A stretch of DNA of 64,000 bases from Roseovarius litoreus (GCF_900142765.1 NZ_FRCB01000005.1:62001-126000); one strand, 5' to 3'; shown: positions 43,786-53,317, numbered from the stretch's first letter. Numbers and translations are program-made. Notes: a model not told the origin generated them from the sequence alone.

Positions 43786-44568
43786 ATGACGGAAAACAGG
43801 TCACTTCAGGACGAGGTCAGGCTGCTTTACGAGGGTCGCAGCAAGCGTGCCACGCGGTTCCGCTATGGGCTGCTGATCTTCGATTTTGTCACGATCCTGT
43901 TCTTTTTGGCCACGGCCTCCATGGCCTTTGCCCCGTGGATCCTGGTGGCGGATATCGTGATCGGCCTTCTGATCGCGCTGGATCTGGGCGCGCGGTTCTG
44001 GATTTCAAAGGAGCGCCTTCGGCTGCTGCGGCGGGTCTATATCCTGGTGGACATCGTCGTGCTGGCCTCGCTGGTGGCGGCACCGTTCATGGGGCAGGGG
44101 CTGGCGGTGCTGCGCGTGCTCAGGTCGCTGCGCTTGATCCATTCCTATCACCTGCTGCGTGATCTGCGCCGCGATGTGCTGTTCTTTCGCCGACATGAGG
44201 ACGCGATCATCGCCGCGATGAACCTGACGGTCTTCATCTTTGCGATGACGGCCTTGGTCTTTGCGCTGCGCGGCGGGGATGAGCCGGGCCTCAATACCTA
44301 TGTGGATGCGCTCTATTTCACAGTGGCGACGCTGACCACCACCGGGTTCGGCGATATCACCATGACAACCACCATGGGGCGGTTGCTGTCCGTGGGGATC
44401 ATGGTGGTGGGGGTGGGCCTGTTCCTGCAATTGGTCAGGGCGATCTTTTCACCTGCGAAGGTCAAGCACAAATGCCAGAATTGCGGATTGCTCAAGCATG
44501 ACGTGGATGCGATCCACTGCAAGCATTGTGGCGAGGAGCTAAATATCGAGACGGAAGGCGCGCTTTGA
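43786..44568 (+). CDS. voltage-gated-type potassium channel with C-terminal zinc ribbon
   Basis: A 260-residue membrane protein with six transmembrane helices. A voltage-sensor-like S4 is seen at RVLRSLRLIHS (Arg110, Arg113, Arg116) followed by a basic linker (RDLRR). The pore loop and filter read TLTTTGFGD (~182-190), a variant of TVGYGD with Phe for Tyr. After S6 the short cytoplasmic end has two CxxC pairs (Cys230/233 and Cys245/248), forming a zinc-ribbon-like tail that ordinary bacterial Kv channels lack. The ATG follows repeat array B, and no good Shine-Dalgarno is left. Confidence 0.85.
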   Translation: MTENRSLQDEVRLLYEGRSKRATRFRYGLLIFDFVTILFFLATASMAFAPWILVADIVIGLLIALDLGARFWISKERLRLLRRVYILVDIVVLASLVAAPFMGQGLAVLRVLRSLRLIHSYHLLRDLRRDVLFFRRHEDAIIAAMNLTVFIFAMTALVFALRGGDEPGLNTYVDALYFTVATLTTTGFGDITMTTTMGRLLSVGIMVVGVGLFLQLVRAIFSPAKVKHKCQNCGLLKHDVDAIHCKHCGEELNIETEGAL

Positions 44569-44580
44569 AGGGAGCAGCTC

Positions 44581-45336
44581 TCACTGCATCCGCAGCGCGC
44601 CATCAAGGCGGATCACCTCGCCGTTGAGATAGTCGCATTCCACGATGAAGCGGGCGAGCGATGCATATTCCGCCGGATCGCCGAGACGCTTCGGGAAGGT
44701 CACATCCTGCGCCAGCTGGTCCTGCACCTCTTGCGGCAAGCCTTGCATCATCGGAGTGAGGAAAATGCCCGGAGCGATGGCCATGACGCGAATGCCTTCA
44801 CGCGCCAGATCGCGCGCCATGGGCAGGCTGAGGCCGACGATGCCGCCTTTGGACGCAGCATAGGCCGCCTGACCTTTCTGGCCATCGAAGGCTGCGATGG
44901 AGGCGGTGTTTATGATGACGCCGCGCGCACCATGGGGGCCGGGGGCGTTTTGCGCGATCTCGGCGGCGGCCAGGCGGGCTACGTTGAAACTGCCGATCAG
45001 GTTGATGTCGATGGTGCGCTGGAAGGCTGCAAGATCATGCGGGCCGTTTTTGCCGAGGGTCTTTTCCCCGGTGGCGATCCCGGCGCAGTTCACCGCTGTC
45101 GTGATCTGCCCCATATGGGCCTTGGCGGTGGCGATCGCATGGGCGACCGAGGCCTCGTCGGTGACGTCGGTTTCCACGAAGGTCGCGCCGATCTCGCTGG
45201 CGGTGGCGGCGCTGCGTTCGGCATCACGGTCAAGGATGGTGACCTGTGCGCCGTGCTGGCGGAAATGGCGGGCGGTCGCTTCACCGAGGCCCGAGGCGCC
45301 CCCGGTGATGATGGCTGAGGTCTGGTCGATGCGCAT
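44581..45336 (-). CDS. SDR-family oxidoreductase (3-hydroxyacyl-CoA dehydrogenase-like)
   Basis: A 251-residue intact short-chain dehydrogenase: TGGASGLGEATARHF (NAD site, residues ~11-25), NCAG (~83-86), the active serine in INTASIAAF and YAASKGG (Tyr/Lys ~158-162). The overall style is that of type II 3-hydroxyacyl-CoA dehydrogenases (HSD10-like), which act in beta-oxidation of fatty or branched acyl-CoA. A perfect TTGACA promoter with an overlapping palindrome lies 39 bases upstream. Substrate is inferred from family style only. Confidence 0.9.
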   Translation of the reverse strand: MRIDQTSAIITGGASGLGEATARHFRQHGAQVTILDRDAERSAATASEIGATFVETDVTDEASVAHAIATAKAHMGQITTAVNCAGIATGEKTLGKNGPHDLAAFQRTIDINLIGSFNVARLAAAEIAQNAPGPHGARGVIINTASIAAFDGQKGQAAYAASKGGIVGLSLPMARDLAREGIRVMAIAPGIFLTPMMQGLPQEVQDQLAQDVTFPKRLGDPAEYASLARFIVECDYLNGEVIRLDGALRMQ

Positions 45337-45362
45337 TCCGGAAGGTCCCCGCTTGCATTAAA

Positions 45363-45376
45363 TGAACATTCGTTCA
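45363..45376. promoter_or_regulatory. TGAAC-N4-GTTCA palindrome, candidate TetR-type operator
   Basis: TGAACATTCGTTCA, perfect 5-bp arms. It overlaps the -10 box and likely start site of the SDR promoter, a classical repressor position. The half-site resembles operators of TetR-family regulators of acyl-CoA metabolism (from general knowledge). No TetR gene is in the window. Confidence 0.55.
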
Positions 45377-45403
45377 GATATCGCAGGTGGCGCGGTCTGT
45401 CAA
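45375..45403 (-). promoter_or_regulatory. promoter of the SDR gene
   Basis: Minus strand TTGACA, 17-base spacer, TATCTG. The -35 box is perfect and touches the 3' end of the neighbouring AbrB-type gene. Confidence 0.7.
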
Positions 45404-46452
45404 AGGTGACGGCGCAGCAGGCGTCCGATGAGCGAAAGGCCGATGACTGTCACGAGGATGCGCCAGATGTGATGCAGCGTCACGAGCGCGGGGTTGGCTT
45501 GCAGCGACAGGGCGACAAGCGCCATTTCCGTGACCCCGCCGGGGGCGAAGCTGATGAGCATGACATCGAACGGCTCGCCCATGAAAAGATGCAGTGCCTC
45601 GGCAAAGACCGCCGCCATCAGAAGCATCCCCCCGACCGAGATGAACGACAGGCGCGCGCCGCGCAGGATCACCGTAGGCCCAAGCCCGGTGAAGCGCATG
45701 CCAAGCGCCGTGCCGACCACGATCTGTGCGATGTTCACCAGCCATTGAGGCATGTCGATGTGATAGAGATCGCTGACCGACAGGGCTGCTGCGACAGCCA
45801 TGGGGCCGGTCAGTTGCCGTGCGGGCAGGCGGAGCAGGTGTCCGACGACGATACCGGCAAGACCGGCCAGCGCGATCAGAGGCAGGCTGGACCATGGCAC
45901 GGCATCCCGCGCGAATGTCATTCCGGCGGAACTTCCGATCGGCGCCCCGATCCAGAGAGACAGGCCGATGGGCAGCAGCGTCACCACAAGAATGATGCGC
46001 AGGAATTGCTGCAGGATCAGGCGGGCCGGATCGGCGCCCGCCTCCTCGCCCATGGCAAGCGCTTCGAAGAGGCCCCCGGGTGAGGCGGAGTAGAAGGCTG
46101 TGGCCTTGTCATAGCCGCCCAGGAGGCGGAATACGGCGTAGTTGAAGCCATGCGACAGCACCACGAATAGAGCCAGAGCAGAGAAGCTGACGCCCAGCAG
46201 GGGCAGGGTCTGAAAAAGATCGGCGGTGACCTGTGCGCCGATAATCAACCCGATCACCGTGATGAACGTCACCCTGAGCCAGTTCGGAAAGCCATACCCC
46301 TCGGGCAGGAGCCGGCCACCGGCGGTGGCGATTGTCGCGCTGACCAGCAGGGGGCCGATCAGGAACGGCAGCGGCAGGCCTGCCCATTGCGCGGCAAAGG
46401 CGCCGATGGAGCAAAGGCATAACAGGGCGGATGTGGTGGCCGGGTGCTGCAT
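45400..46452 (-). CDS. AbrB-family membrane protein (putative transporter/regulator)
   Basis: A 350-residue protein from ATG 46452 (MQHPATTSALL), with about ten hydrophobic helices arranged in two similar halves (GLPLPFLIGPLLVSATIATA and LTGPMAVAAALSVSDLYHID), the typical duplicated layout of the family once named AbrB or putative ammonia monooxygenase. The second half ends ALSLQANPALVTLHHIWRIL. Members are integral membrane proteins, not the DNA-binding AbrB of Bacillus. Substrate unknown. It is followed by the SDR gene on the same strand. Confidence 0.85.
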   Translation of the reverse strand: MQHPATTSALLCLCSIGAFAAQWAGLPLPFLIGPLLVSATIATAGGRLLPEGYGFPNWLRVTFITVIGLIIGAQVTADLFQTLPLLGVSFSALALFVVLSHGFNYAVFRLLGGYDKATAFYSASPGGLFEALAMGEEAGADPARLILQQFLRIILVVTLLPIGLSLWIGAPIGSSAGMTFARDAVPWSSLPLIALAGLAGIVVGHLLRLPARQLTGPMAVAAALSVSDLYHIDMPQWLVNIAQIVVGTALGMRFTGLGPTVILRGARLSFISVGGMLLMAAVFAEALHLFMGEPFDVMLISFAPGGVTEMALVALSLQANPALVTLHHIWRILVTVIGLSLIGRLLRRHL

Positions 46453-46497
46453 ACCACCATGAAGCACCGCGCGCGGGGCAGGGCAAGCCCTTGACCG

Positions 46498-48738
46498 TCA
46501 GACGAAATCGATATGTCGGTTGAACGGCATGTCACGCAGGCGCTGCCCGGTGGCGGCGAAAATGGCATTGGCGAGCGCCGGGGCGGCCGGGGGCACCGGG
46601 GGTTCGCCGACGCCGCGCACATGGCTGTCGTTCTCGAGCCCGCGCACGGTGATCACGGGGCATTGATATTGGCGCAGGAACGGGAAACTGTCGAAATTGC
46701 GTTGTTCCGTCTGGCCATCGGAGAAGGTGGTTTCGGCCATGATGGCATGGCCAAGCCCCCAGATCACGCCGCCCTGCACCTGATTTTCGAAATTGATCGG
46801 GTCGATCACGCGGCCCACTTCGGCTGCGACAAAGACCTTGTCGATGCGGATGCCGTCCTGTGTGGCGGTGAGTTCGACCACCTCGGCACAGGGCACGCCG
46901 AAGGACAGACAATAGGCGACGCCGCGCCCGCGGCCTTGCGGCAGTGGCGATCCCCAGTTCGACATCTCGCCGACCGCTTCGAGCACCTTGCGCGAGGGGG
47001 CGTGAGTGCACAGGCGCAGCCGTTCCTCCAGCGGGTCGGCGCCGGCGGCATGGATCAGCTCGTCGAGAAAGCTGTCGTGGAAAAACCCGTTGGTCGAGGC
47101 ACCCACCGATCGCCACGAGCTGATCGGGGCGAGCGCGGGGGCACGGTAGCCGGTGACGCGGTAGTGGGGGATCGCGAAGGGCTGATCCCATGCGCCTGCC
47201 ACGATCTGAAGATCCGGTCCGGCCACAGGCAGGCCAAGGCGCCCCATCTGCGAGGCGATCACCGAGGGCATGGCGATGCCCAGATCGCAGGCCATCACAC
47301 GGCCATCGGCAACCGCGCCGCGCCCACGCGCCATGGCGATCTGACGGGGGTAGTCATGGGCCATGTCCTCTTCGCGAGAGAGCGTCAGTTTGACCGGACG
47401 GCCGGGTGCGGCCATGGCGAGTTCGGCCGCCTGCCGCACCACCAGATCCTCGAGTCGGTGACCGAAGCTGCCGCCGGCCATCTGCACATGGACATGCACA
47501 TCGGCGCTGTCATGGCCGGTGATCTCGGCCACATGGGTCTGCACGAAGCGGGGGATCTGCGTGGCGGTCCAGACATCGACGCGCTCAGGCGTGACGCGCA
47601 CGGTGGCGTTGACGGGCTCGAGCGGGGCATGGGCGAGGTAGGGCGCGCGGTATTCGGCGGTGACCTGATCGGAGGCGGCAAGGGTCGCGTCAACATCGCC
47701 GTCGTCGCGGTTGCGACTGTCGATCCGGTCGTCGGTGAAGCTGTCGGCGAGCGCCTGCCAATGCGCGTCCATCTCGGGCGGGAACGGGGCAGGGCCCCAG
47801 TCGATCTCGATGGCTTGCACCGCCTGCATCGCGCGCCAGCTGTTGTCGGCCAGAACGCCAATGCCCCCGGTGATCGGGACGATCTGCTGCACGCCGCGCA
47901 TCGCGCGCGCGGCGGTGGCGTCATGCGCCAGCATCGCACCGCCCGGACGCGGATTGCTGCGCACGGCGGCATGGAGCATGTCGTCGAATTTCAGGTCGAT
48001 GCCATATCCTTGGGTGCCGGTGGATTTGGCCACGATATCAAGGCGCTGCATATCCTGTCCGATCAGGCGCCATTGCGCGGGATCGCGAAGGACGACATCT
48101 GTCACCGGCTCAAGAGCGGCGGCCTCTGTGGCCAGATCGGTATAGGGCAGGCGGCTGCCATCGGGCAGGATCACGGCGCCCTGTTCGGTCTGCATCGCGG
48201 ATCGTGGCGTGCCGGTCTTGACCTCGGCGGCGGCCTTGAGCGTTTCGCGCGCCACGGCGCCGGCATGGCGCAGTTTGTCCCATGCGTCTGGCACGGTGGT
48301 GGAGCCGCCGGTGATCTGGATGCCCATGAATTTCATCGGCGCGTCCATCACCGCGCGGCTGGTCCGGGCGAGAAATCCGTCATCTGTGGCCGGGAACGGC
48401 ACGGCGTCACCTGCGAGTGCGGTGTTGTAATAGGCCGGATCGGGCGGGCCGGGATCGACGGTGACCTGATCGAGTGTCACGTCGAGTTCCTCGGCGATCA
48501 AGGCGGCTTGCAGGTGATAGGCCCCCTGGCCCAGATCGGCGCGTGGCGTAATCAGGGTCACGCCGTCGGCTGTGACAAGCACATATGGGGTCAGCGCGGC
48601 CTGCCCGGGTTCCAGCCGGTCCAGCAAGGGATTGTCATGAGGGCGGCGGTACAGGACGACGCCAAAGGCCACGCCGCCTGCGACGGCGGCCGAGCCGATC
48701 AGGAAGCTGCGGCGCCCGATCTTTGCGGCGCGGCTCAT
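46498..48738 (-). CDS. molybdenum hydroxylase large subunit (isoquinoline 1-oxidoreductase beta-like)
   Basis: A 746-residue molybdopterin-binding subunit. The N-terminus [17 protein letters not shown] is a twin-arginine signal, so the enzyme is exported folded. The catalytic glutamate motif is [18 protein letters not shown] near residues 712-729; [13 protein letters not shown] is a cofactor-loop segment. In this family the Fe-S subunit is separate, as here (next gene, sharing 4 bases). The usual substrates are N-heteroaromatics or aldehydes; none can be chosen. Accessory coxG/xdhC-type genes are not nearby. Confidence 0.9.
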   Translation of the reverse strand: MSRAAKIGRRSFLIGSAAVAGGVAFGVVLYRRPHDNPLLDRLEPGQAALTPYVLVTADGVTLITPRADLGQGAYHLQAALIAEELDVTLDQVTVDPGPPDPAYYNTALAGDAVPFPATDDGFLARTSRAVMDAPMKFMGIQITGGSTTVPDAWDKLRHAGAVARETLKAAAEVKTGTPRSAMQTEQGAVILPDGSRLPYTDLATEAAALEPVTDVVLRDPAQWRLIGQDMQRLDIVAKSTGTQGYGIDLKFDDMLHAAVRSNPRPGGAMLAHDATAARAMRGVQQIVPITGGIGVLADNSWRAMQAVQAIEIDWGPAPFPPEMDAHWQALADSFTDDRIDSRNRDDGDVDATLAASDQVTAEYRAPYLAHAPLEPVNATVRVTPERVDVWTATQIPRFVQTHVAEITGHDSADVHVHVQMAGGSFGHRLEDLVVRQAAELAMAAPGRPVKLTLSREEDMAHDYPRQIAMARGRGAVADGRVMACDLGIAMPSVIASQMGRLGLPVAGPDLQIVAGAWDQPFAIPHYRVTGYRAPALAPISSWRSVGASTNGFFHDSFLDELIHAAGADPLEERLRLCTHAPSRKVLEAVGEMSNWGSPLPQGRGRGVAYCLSFGVPCAEVVELTATQDGIRIDKVFVAAEVGRVIDPINFENQVQGGVIWGLGHAIMAETTFSDGQTEQRNFDSFPFLRQYQCPVITVRGLENDSHVRGVGEPPVPPAAPALANAIFAATGQRLRDMPFNRHIDFV

Positions 48739-49199
48739 TTCGAGGCCTCTGCCAGCGTGGCGGCCGCGGTTTTGACGGCGGCGCGGATGCGCGGATAGGT
48801 GCCGCAGCGGCACAGGTTGCCGCTCATCGCGTCGTCGATATCGGCATCATCGGGCGCCGGTGTCGTGGCCAGAAGGGCCGCGGCCTGCATGATCTGACCG
48901 GATTGGCAGTAGCCGCATTGCGCCACCTGATGCGTGATCCATGCGGCCTGCACGGCGTGGAGCGTCTCGGGGGTGCCGAGCCCGTGAATGGTGGTGACAG
49001 GGCCCCAGACATCGCCCGCGGCAACCTGACAGGAGCGCACCGCCTGCCCGTCGATATGCACCGTGCAGGCACCACATTGGGCGATCCCACAGCCGTATTT
49101 CACACCGGTGAGGCCCAGTTCATCCCGCAGGACCCACAAAAGCGGCATCTCGGTTTCGATGTCGAGCTCGTGGTCGGTGCCGTCGACGGTCAGTTTCAT
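48735..49199 (-). CDS. molybdenum hydroxylase [2Fe-2S] subunit
   Basis: 154 residues from ATG 49199 ([15 protein letters not shown]). The plant-type ferredoxin cluster is in [18 protein letters not shown] (about residues 37-54), and the second, all-helical cluster domain in [15 protein letters not shown] (~96-110) and [16 protein letters not shown] (~131-146). It passes electrons from the Mo site to an acceptor. An ATG at 49229 would add ten residues. Its stop overlaps the large-subunit start. Confidence 0.93.
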   Translation of the reverse strand: MKLTVDGTDHELDIETEMPLLWVLRDELGLTGVKYGCGIAQCGACTVHIDGQAVRSCQVAAGDVWGPVTTIHGLGTPETLHAVQAAWITHQVAQCGYCQSGQIMQAAALLATTPAPDDADIDDAMSGNLCRCGTYPRIRAAVKTAAATLAEASK

Positions 49200-49393
49200 G
49201 CGCAAGCCCCGGTCGGATATGGTTGTCATCCTAGGTAAGCGGTGATGCCGCATTTTCCAGAACGGGTGACGTGAGGACACATGGAATAAGGGGTGAGCCG
49301 ACGCGCGACAAGCCGCGCCCCACGTAGAATAGAGTGCTTCAGCGGTCAGCGCATCGCGACCGCGCCACATCATCACCTGCTATGCGAGGGAAG

Positions 49394-49470
49394 TGGCGGA
49401 CCGAGGAGGATTCGAACCCCCGACCCCCTGATTCGTAGTCAGGTACTCTATCCAGCTGAGCTATCGGTCC
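49394..49470 (-). tRNA. tRNA-Arg (anticodon ACG)
   Basis: 77 bases with CCA encoded: acceptor GGACCGA/TCGGTCC, D arm GCTC/GAGT-type, anticodon stem CCTGA/TCAGG with loop CTACGAA (anticodon ACG), T arm CGGGG-TTCGAAT-CCTCC with G-T-type pairing, discriminator G. The first anticodon A is normally deaminated to inosine, reading CGU, CGC and CGA. Confidence 0.95.
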
Positions 49471-49480
49471 GTGAGGGCGG

Positions 49481-49509
49481 GATGTAGACTTTGCCGTCCG
49501 GCAATGCAA
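49481..49509 (-). promoter_or_regulatory. tRNA-Arg promoter
   Basis: Minus strand TTGCAT, 17-base spacer, TACATC, ending 11 bases before the tRNA 5' end. Confidence 0.55.
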
Positions 49510-49528
49510 GGGGGTCCGGCAGAAAAAC

Positions 49529-50923
49529 TCAGGTGTTTTCCAGACCGCCCTTGGGAAGCGTGATCTTGAACACCGTGCCGGTTTTGTCCGAGCGTTCCAG
49601 CGTCAGTTCGCCGCCATGGCCACGCACCAGCTCGGAGGCGATATTGAGGCCCAGACCGCTGCCGCCCTTGGTGGCTCGGCCATGAAACGGCTGGAACAAG
49701 AACTCACGCGCCTTGGGCGGAAGGCCAGGGCCGGTATCGGTGACGCGGATGATCCAGTCGGCCTCGGTCTCGAGGGCGGCGATGTTGATTTCGCCCGGCG
49801 TGCCGCTCGAGACGATGGCCTGCCGTGCATTGCGCACCAGATTCGAGATGACGCGATAGATCTGTTCGGCATCGGCGCGGATCGTCATGGCGCCGGGGAT
49901 ATCCTCGGAAAAGCTGACCTCGCCATCGCCCACGGACAGTCGTTCGCTGTCGATCACATCGCTCACGATATCGGCCAGATAGGCGCGCCCAAGGGTGGGG
50001 CCGGGTTCTTCGGCGCGGCCATAGGCGAGGGTGGATTCGCACAGATGAACGGCGCGGGTGATCGAATTGACCAGCTTGGGGGCCATACGCTTGACCGTCG
50101 GATCCTCGCTCATTTCCAGGCGGTCGGTGAAAAGCTGCGCCGATGTCAGGATGTTGCGCAGGTCATGGCTGACCTTGGCGACGGCGGCGCCCAGTTGCGC
50201 CAGACGGTCCTTTTGCTTGAGAGAGCTGGTCAGCTGGGTCTGCATGAGCTGAAGCGTCTCTTCGGCCTCGCGCAATTCGGTGACGCCTGCCGAGGGGGTG
50301 ATGACGCGGCGCCCGTCTTCGGGGGCGGCGGCATAGGATTGCATATGGCCCACGACGCGCTTGATCGGTTTCACCAGAAGGCTGCGGACGGCCAGAAATA
50401 GCAGGATCGCCGTGACGGCCGAGATGACTGCCGACAGCAACAGAATGCGCAAGCCGTAGTCGATCATCGCGTCGCGCAACTCGCGTGTGTCCAGTGTCAC
50501 CTCGATCAGAATACCCGCCATGCGCACCGGATTGCCGATCACCCGGATCACCTGTGGTTCGGGCGTGGCGAGCCGGATCATCGCATCGCGGATCAGTTCG
50601 AGCGCGGTGGCGTCGCGCAGATCATAGGTGGCGGTGATCGGCGCGGGGATGGGCGAGGACAGGACCAGTTGTCGGGCCTCGTCGCGGCGTAGCACCACGT
50701 TGAAAACACCGGCATTGCGCAGCAATTCGTCCTGCAGTTCGGGGCTGATATCCTCTTTGGCCAGCAGGGCCAGCGACGCGATCTGCGACCGGTCCAGACG
50801 CGAGATAAGAAAATCCTCACGGTAGCGCGCGATGGAGGGCACGAAGATCAGCACTTCGGCCAGCATCACGAAGAGCACCGTCAGTATGAGGAACCGCCCC
50901 GATAATGATCTCAACCATCGCAT
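49529..50923 (-). CDS. HAMP-type sensor histidine kinase (orphan)
   Basis: 464 residues from ATG 50923; a TTG at 50941 would add six and overlap the upstream gene. TM1 is at GRFLILTVLFVMLAEVLIFV, a periplasmic sensor of ~130 residues follows, TM2 is at RILLLSAVISAVTAILLFLA, then HAMP, the H-box VSHDLRNIL (phosphoacceptor His) and a HATPase with NLVRNARQAI and DTGPGLPPKAREFLFQPF. No response regulator lies next to it. Phosphotransfer partner and signal are unknown. Confidence 0.9.
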   Translation of the reverse strand: MRWLRSLSGRFLILTVLFVMLAEVLIFVPSIARYREDFLISRLDRSQIASLALLAKEDISPELQDELLRNAGVFNVVLRRDEARQLVLSSPIPAPITATYDLRDATALELIRDAMIRLATPEPQVIRVIGNPVRMAGILIEVTLDTRELRDAMIDYGLRILLLSAVISAVTAILLFLAVRSLLVKPIKRVVGHMQSYAAAPEDGRRVITPSAGVTELREAEETLQLMQTQLTSSLKQKDRLAQLGAAVAKVSHDLRNILTSAQLFTDRLEMSEDPTVKRMAPKLVNSITRAVHLCESTLAYGRAEEPGPTLGRAYLADIVSDVIDSERLSVGDGEVSFSEDIPGAMTIRADAEQIYRVISNLVRNARQAIVSSGTPGEINIAALETEADWIIRVTDTGPGLPPKAREFLFQPFHGRATKGGSGLGLNIASELVRGHGGELTLERSDKTGTVFKITLPKGGLENT

Positions 50924-50937
50924 CTTGCGCGCCCGTA

Positions 50938-52356
50938 TCAAGGGAGCCAGCGCTGCACCAGCCCCACGACTTTCTTTACCTTAGGATTATCAAACAGCTT
51001 GGGAGAGAAATAGGCACCTGCGGCGCGTTTGTTCAACTCCCCCAATGTTGGATAGGGCGCCACCATATTGGCCACATGTTTCATCTTGAGCCTGTTGGCG
51101 AGGGCAAAGGCCCATAGATTGATCAGCTCGCCCGCCTGTTCGCCGACGATCGACACGCCCACGGGGCGGCCACGGGCGACCATCACCTTGATGAGTCCGG
51201 ATGTCTTGCGTTCGGCGATGGCGCGGTCGTTCTGGGCATAGGGGAAGCGGACCACCTCGAGATAGATGCCATGCTCGCGGCGGGCCTGTTCTTCGGTGAG
51301 GCCCACCTGCGCCAGTTCGGGCGCCGTGTAGGTGACCCAAGGGATATGGGCGGTGCCTGCCTTGGCGGGCAGGCCGAACAGCGCGGAGCGGATCACGATG
51401 CCGGCGTGATAGCCGGCGACATGGGTGAATTGCAGCCCGCCTGCCACATCGCCAATGGCATAGACACGGCGGTTGGTGGTCTTGAGGGCGGCATCGACCT
51501 TGATGCCCGTGCGGGTCGTCTTGATCCCAGCGACGTCAAGGTTCAGCCGGTCGATATTGGCTTTTCGTCCGACGGCGACAAGCAGATGCGTCCCCTTGAA
51601 GAGGCGGCCGTCTTCGGTTTCGATCTCAATTGCGCCAGCCGTGCCGCGCACCTCTTTGGCAAGGGCGTCTTCGGCGATGTCGATCCCTTCGCCGCGCAAG
51701 GCGTCCAGAAGCACGCCTGCGGTTTCGGGATCGTCGCGGCCCAGGGCGCGCGCGCCTTCGATCACGGTGACCTTGCTGCCAAGGCGCCTGTGGGCCTGCG
51801 CCATCTCGAGCCCGATCGGACCGCCGCCGATCACCAACAGGTGTTCGGGCCGCTCGCGCAGATCGAAAAGGGTCTCGTTCGTCTCGTAAGGCACTGAATC
51901 CAAGCCCGGAATCGGCGGCACAAATGGCGAGGACCCGGTTGCGATCACGATGCGCCTTGCGGTGATCCTGTGCGCGCCCGCCTGAACCTGGGTGGGGGAT
52001 AGGAAGCGGCCATATTCGCTGATGACGCGCACCCCCAAACCCTCGAACCGCTCGACGCTGTCATGGGGGGCGATCTGCGCGATCACGTCCTGAACATGGT
52101 CCTTGGCGGCGGCGTAATCTACATCGGGCGTGACATCGGCGACACCGAACGGGGCGGCATGGGCCTGCGCATGGGCCGCCTTGCCCGACGCGATCAGCGC
52201 CTTGGAAGGAACACAGCCGTAATTCAGGCAATCGCCGCCCATCTTGTGGCCTTCCAGCAAGATGACATCGGCGCCCATCTGAACGGCGCCGGCGGCCACC
52301 GAAAGCCCGCCGGACCCGGCCCCTATGACCAGCAGGTCGGTTTTCAAATCGCTCAT
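50938..52356 (-). CDS. FAD/NAD-dependent disulfide oxidoreductase (MerA/Lpd-like)
   Basis: A 472-residue flavoprotein. FAD site LLVIGAGSGGLSVAAGA (residues ~8-24), redox disulfide in GGDCLNYGCVPSKAL (about residues 40-54, Cys43/Cys48), NAD site VIGGGPIGLEMAQAHRRLGS (~174-193), and the C-terminal dimerisation domain. The HPT motif of true dihydrolipoamide dehydrogenases is YPTLGE here, so it is closer to mercuric-reductase-like enzymes. It lies 3 bases after a TVP38/TMEM64 gene, a common pairing. The electron acceptor is unknown. Confidence 0.9.
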   Translation of the reverse strand: MSDLKTDLLVIGAGSGGLSVAAGAVQMGADVILLEGHKMGGDCLNYGCVPSKALIASGKAAHAQAHAAPFGVADVTPDVDYAAAKDHVQDVIAQIAPHDSVERFEGLGVRVISEYGRFLSPTQVQAGAHRITARRIVIATGSSPFVPPIPGLDSVPYETNETLFDLRERPEHLLVIGGGPIGLEMAQAHRRLGSKVTVIEGARALGRDDPETAGVLLDALRGEGIDIAEDALAKEVRGTAGAIEIETEDGRLFKGTHLLVAVGRKANIDRLNLDVAGIKTTRTGIKVDAALKTTNRRVYAIGDVAGGLQFTHVAGYHAGIVIRSALFGLPAKAGTAHIPWVTYTAPELAQVGLTEEQARREHGIYLEVVRFPYAQNDRAIAERKTSGLIKVMVARGRPVGVSIVGEQAGELINLWAFALANRLKMKHVANMVAPYPTLGELNKRAAGAYFSPKLFDNPKVKKVVGLVQRWLP

Positions 52357-52359
52357 GGG

Positions 52360-53103
52360 TCAGATATCCTTGCGGCCGCGAAGGGCCTTGATGACGAGGG
52401 GAAGGGCCGCCAGCAGGCACAGCCCAAGGATCGGCGCCAGCACCTGAGGCTCCCACAAAAGCGAGAGGTCAGGGCGCTCGCCCCGGTCGAAGACTTCGCC
52501 CAGCCCGACGCCGATCCAGGTAAAGACGATCGCGCCCGGAATGATGCCCAAAACCGTTGTGAGCGCGAAATTGACAAAGCGCACACCGACCAGAGCAGGC
52601 AGCAGATTGGCCACGAAAAACGGGACTGCGGGCACAAGGCGCATCAGAAAAAGCACACTGATTTCATTATCATGCAGGCCGTTCTTGAGGCGCTTGAGCG
52701 TGCCGTCGGACGTCTCGATCCGGGCGGCAAGCGTCTGCCCTAGCCCAAGGCGCGCAGCCCAGAAGATCGCAAAGGCCCCAAGCGAGGCCGAGAGCACGTT
52801 GAACACGGTGCCAAGGCCCAGTCCAAAGAGAAACCCGCCCGTGACCGAGGCGACGGCGGCGCCGGGCAGGGAGAAGGCCACGATCACGATATAAATGGCG
52901 ATGAAAGCGAGAGCCAAGCCTGCGAAATTGGCGTCGCGGAAGGCCAGAAGCGCCTCGCGATTGTCGCGCAACGTGTCGAAATTGATCAGATCGCCAAGGG
53001 TGAAGGCGCCCAGAACGGCCACGCTTAGGATGGCGGCAAGCGGGGCGTGGCGCCACAGGCTGGGTCGCTGTTCAGGCTTGTCGCTATCGGATATGTCATT
53101 CAT
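52360..53103 (-). CDS. TVP38/TMEM64 (VTT/DedA-superfamily) membrane protein
   Basis: A 247-residue integral membrane protein with about six helices. The family core is present: SLPGAAVASVTGGFLFGLGL (about residues 78-97) and a re-entrant RLVPAVPFFVANLLPALVGV (~154-173). VTT proteins include lipid scramblases and DedA-type transporters; a role in membrane homeostasis is likely, substrate unknown. It is the first gene of a minus-strand pair with the flavin disulfide oxidoreductase. Confidence 0.9.
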   Translation of the reverse strand: MNDISDSDKPEQRPSLWRHAPLAAILSVAVLGAFTLGDLINFDTLRDNREALLAFRDANFAGLALAFIAIYIVIVAFSLPGAAVASVTGGFLFGLGLGTVFNVLSASLGAFAIFWAARLGLGQTLAARIETSDGTLKRLKNGLHDNEISVLFLMRLVPAVPFFVANLLPALVGVRFVNFALTTVLGIIPGAIVFTWIGVGLGEVFDRGERPDLSLLWEPQVLAPILGLCLLAALPLVIKALRGRKDI

Positions 53104-53288
53104 GGGGTTTGGTCCATCGGGCTTGTGTCATGCGCCAAGATGCGGGGCGCGCGGGAACTTGGCCATAGGGTTCACGCGGGGGTGATGCAGGGTGATTGAA
53201 AAACCCCGTTTTGCGCTTGTTCGGACGCGATTGTGACAGGCCGGGGTGGTCGGTTGCATGTTTTTGTTTCAAAAGGCGCGAGGCGGGT

Positions 53289-53317
53289 TTGACTTGCGCT
53301 CGAGGGGCCACTATAGA
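53289..53317 (+). promoter_or_regulatory. rpmH promoter
   Basis: TTGACT, 17-base spacer, TATAGA: a strong sigma-70-type match 75 bases upstream of the rpmH ATG. It should drive rpmH-rnpA-yidD. Confidence 0.75.

Noticed and set aside
46513-48798. Very long plus-strand open frame (761 residues) opposite the molybdenum hydroxylase gene
   Set aside because: It mirrors the minus-strand coding gene, has no domain and is a by-product of high GC codon use; the same holds for long frames opposite gyrA (60674-63256), ctaA (54407-56104), the carboxypeptidase (56447-58141) and dgt (25329-26951).
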